Shown here one piece after another: positions 62,464-64,000 of a DNA stretch of 64,000 nucleotides; the first letter of the stretch is position 1; every line of letters begins with the position of its first letter. Below the pieces are notes generated by a model. It was not told the DNA's origin. It searched no databases and was given only the letters and a program-made list of their open reading frames with translations. Made by a program: the position numbers and the translations under genes. The stretch lies in contig OZ023209.1 of the NCBI GenBank assembly GCA_963995525.1, positions 10,956,152 through 11,020,151 of the forward strand, in the 5' to 3' direction. The DNA comes from Escarpia spicata (taxonomy: Eukaryota > Annelida > Polychaeta > Sabellida > Siboglinidae).

Positions 62464-63357
62464 AACTTCAATATTTGCAGGCTTGACTCATGGACTAAAA
62501 CGTCTTCACCGACAGTGACTTCATTGCATCTGAACGGTTTTGCGATGACAGTAATAAAGAATGTGATGGAATACAATTCACGTCACCTACCCCAAACACG
62601 TCAGCTGTACCACCCACGCCATGTGTCAGCTGCACGACCCACGCCGTCTACACCAGTCGTGTCAGCTGCACGACCCACGCCGTCTACACCATTCGTGTCA
62701 GCTGCACGACCCACGCCGTCTACACCATTCGTGTCAGCTGCACGACCAACGCCATCTACACCACTCGTGTCAGCTGCACCACCCTCGCCGTCTACACCAC
62801 TCGTGTCAGCTGTATCAGCTGTACCACCTGTGCCATCTACACGACTCGTGTCGGCTGCACCAGCCTCCCCGTCTACACCACTCGTGTCAGCTGTATCAGC
62901 TGTACCACCTGTACCATCTACACGACTCGTTTCAGCTGCACCACCCTCCCTGTCTACACCACTCGTGTCAGCTGTATCAGCTGTACCACCTGTGCAATCT
63001 ACACGACTCGTGTCAGCTGCACCACCCACGCCGTCTGCACCACTCGTGTTAGCTGTACCACCCACGCCGTCTACATCACTCGTGTGTGTCAGCTGCACCA
63101 CCTGTGCCATCTACACGACCCGCGTCGGCTGCACTATCGACGCCATCTACACGACCAGCGACGGCTGCACCACCCACGCCTTCTACAACACTCGTGTCAG
63201 CTGCACCAGTCACGCCATCTACACCATTCGTGTCAGCTGCGCCACCCATGCCATCTACACCACCGACACTGATGACCTCATGTGCATCAATATCCTCGGT
63301 TTCAAGTCCAGATGGAAATATCAAGGTGGTGATTATGAGCATTTTTCAGAAGACTGA
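62464..63357 (+). CDS. Pro/Thr/Ser-rich 12-residue repeat protein, unknown
   Basis: The plus frame is open from the ATG at 62455, which lies in the inverted-repeat end; a better start of coding is an acceptor-like ATATTTGCAG at about 62471-62480. After a unique stretch (LHLNGFAMTVIKNVMEYN) come 36-bp units encoding VSAARPTPSTPF-like repeats, changing to VSAAPPSPSTPL and a longer VSAVSAVPPVPSTRL variant. An extra GT near 63085 shifts the repeat into another frame (63086-63439), which keeps the same motif and continues into unique DGNIKVVIMSIFQKTDSDSL. The composition suggests an extracellular, mucin-like or linker region. No known domain is seen. It may instead be a translated minisatellite. 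Confidence 0.4.
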   Translation, partial: NFNICRLDSWTKTSSPTVTSLHLNGFAMTVIKNVMEYNSRHLPQTRQLYHPRHVSAARPTPSTPVVSAARPTPSTPFVSAARPTPSTPFVSAARPTPSTPLVSAAPPSPSTPLVSAVSAVPPVPSTRLVSAAPASPSTPLVSAVSAVPPVPSTRLVSAAPPSLSTPLVSAVSAVPPVQSTRLVSAAPPTPSAPLVLAVPPTPSTSLVCVSCTTCAIYTTRVGCTIDAIYTTSDGCTTHAFYNTRVSCTSHAIYTIRVSCATHAIYTTDTDDLMCINILGFKSRWKYQGGDYEHFSED

Positions 63358-63698
63358 CTCGGACAGCCTGCGATGCCGTGTGATCAGTGAGTTGTGTACG
63401 CATTTTGCTCTGTACGAGAACATTGACGAAAAATCTTGAATGCGTATTTGCCAGCAGGATATGTTATGATTCTATCCAGGACAGGATAGTGTCCATCGTT
63501 GAATGTACAAAAATGGTGGAAGAAATTGAGATCATTGCCACGTGTCGAACCCTTCGACGGAGGATTGATATCGTCGTCGATGAGGCAGTCATCAAATACG
63601 GGAACGAATATGAAGAGCAAGAACCACTCATGTTGAAAAATAAAGTGGGCGAAGACGTGGGGCACTACTATTGTCTAATTTACAGAAACTCACTTTAA
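63086..63698 (+). CDS. Continuation of the repeat protein and unknown C-terminal region
   Basis: The frame 63086-63439 continues the repeat and enters unique sequence (LRCRVISELCTHFALYENID). The frame 63387-63698 overlaps it and reads SIQDRIVSIVECTKMVEEIE, IIATCRTLRRRIDIVVDEAV and NKVGEDVGHYYCLIYRNSL, ending at 63696-63698. The switch near 63430 needs a frameshift or an intron. The C-terminal part looks protein-like (charged, amphipathic helices) but I do not recognise it. Confidence 0.35.
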
Positions 63699-64000
63699 AT
63701 AACTGGTAATGAGAGTTAATTCATAGCACCCAAAGACGTCTGCGATAACGGTGATAAAAGGCAACCCACTTCAAATGCGCTAGTTATGTCAGTTGCACCA
63801 CCAACGTCACCTACCACTACAACATGGATGCACACAGACACAACATCTTACAAAAAGAGCCGGAAATGACAAGTTCGTAACGCCCGCCGTGCTCTCTCCA
63901 GTAAAACAAAAGGTCATGTCCCGTGCTGCGACCTCTGCTCGACTAAGAGCCAGCCAATCTGAGATTCTGACATCCAGCCCGTACAAAAATGAACTCATTG
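63699..64000. other. Unassigned DNA at window end
   Basis: Nothing recognisable. A GTTGCACCACCAACGTCACCT stretch at 63792 echoes the upstream repeat once. Confidence 0.4.

Noticed and set aside
62601..63110. Gly/Asp-rich minus-strand frame (GVDGVGRAADT repeats)
   Set aside because: It is the complement of the Pro/Thr-rich repeat. The plus-strand frame continues into unique protein-like sequence, the minus one does not.

Overview
This window is nuclear DNA from an invertebrate animal, most likely a marine lophotrochozoan (mollusc-like). I infer this from spliced genes with GT-AG introns, an invertebrate-type (i-type/destabilase) lysozyme-like gene pair, very many long GT/CA, GA, GTGA, AT and CAG microsatellites, and a dense mixture of animal transposons: CR1/L2/RTE-like LINEs, hAT, Merlin, pogo, THAP-type elements, tRNA-derived SINEs, a MITE and a solo LTR. 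I cannot name the species.

Layout. 1-996: end of a transposase-like frame. 2026-5190: lysozyme-like copy 1 (four exons visible), followed by a decayed hAT. 7034-12986: a near full-length two-ORF LINE inserted into that hAT. 13822-17053: an L2-like LINE. 17839-20624: a THAP-type, multi-exon transposase-like gene. 22292-24675: a Merlin element with about 400 bp inverted arms. 26406-27080: an LTR-element pol tail. 28485-39447: two SINEs and many LINE and hAT relics. 39768-44622: lysozyme-like copy 2, complete with TATA box, non-coding exon, signal-peptide exon, four further exons and poly(A) signal, followed by the paralogous hAT. 46761-47254: solo LTR. 48137-52768: a second duplicated block with a MITE, a 28-bp minisatellite and a minus-strand LINE. 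53300-55620: an OTU-like fragment and pogo relics. 56207-62463: a candidate 6.3 kb element with about 0.5-0.6 kb inverted repeats around a large decayed gene on the minus strand. 62455-63698: a Pro/Thr-rich repeat gene of unknown function.

The only host genes I can recognise are the two lysozyme-like paralogues. They lie in a segmental duplication (about 1.9-7.0 kb plus 12.99-13.08 kb against about 41.1-46.4 kb). Both have lost the residues equivalent to the i-type catalytic Glu and Asp. They differ almost only by amino-acid-changing substitutions, nearly half of which put Lys or Arg into copy 2. This points to diversifying selection towards a cationic, probably non-enzymatic antimicrobial protein.

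The most novel object is the long-inverted-repeat element at 56207-62463. Its gene joins a CxxC/HxxxC finger, a conserved DQAL...RDL...YEAL region, a PIN/XPG-like SHEEADTR...NDTDVL region and a C-terminal tesmin/TSO1-like CXC cluster. I know similar proteins only as unnamed, lineage-expanded invertebrate predictions. The inverted repeats suggest they are the protein of a DNA transposon.
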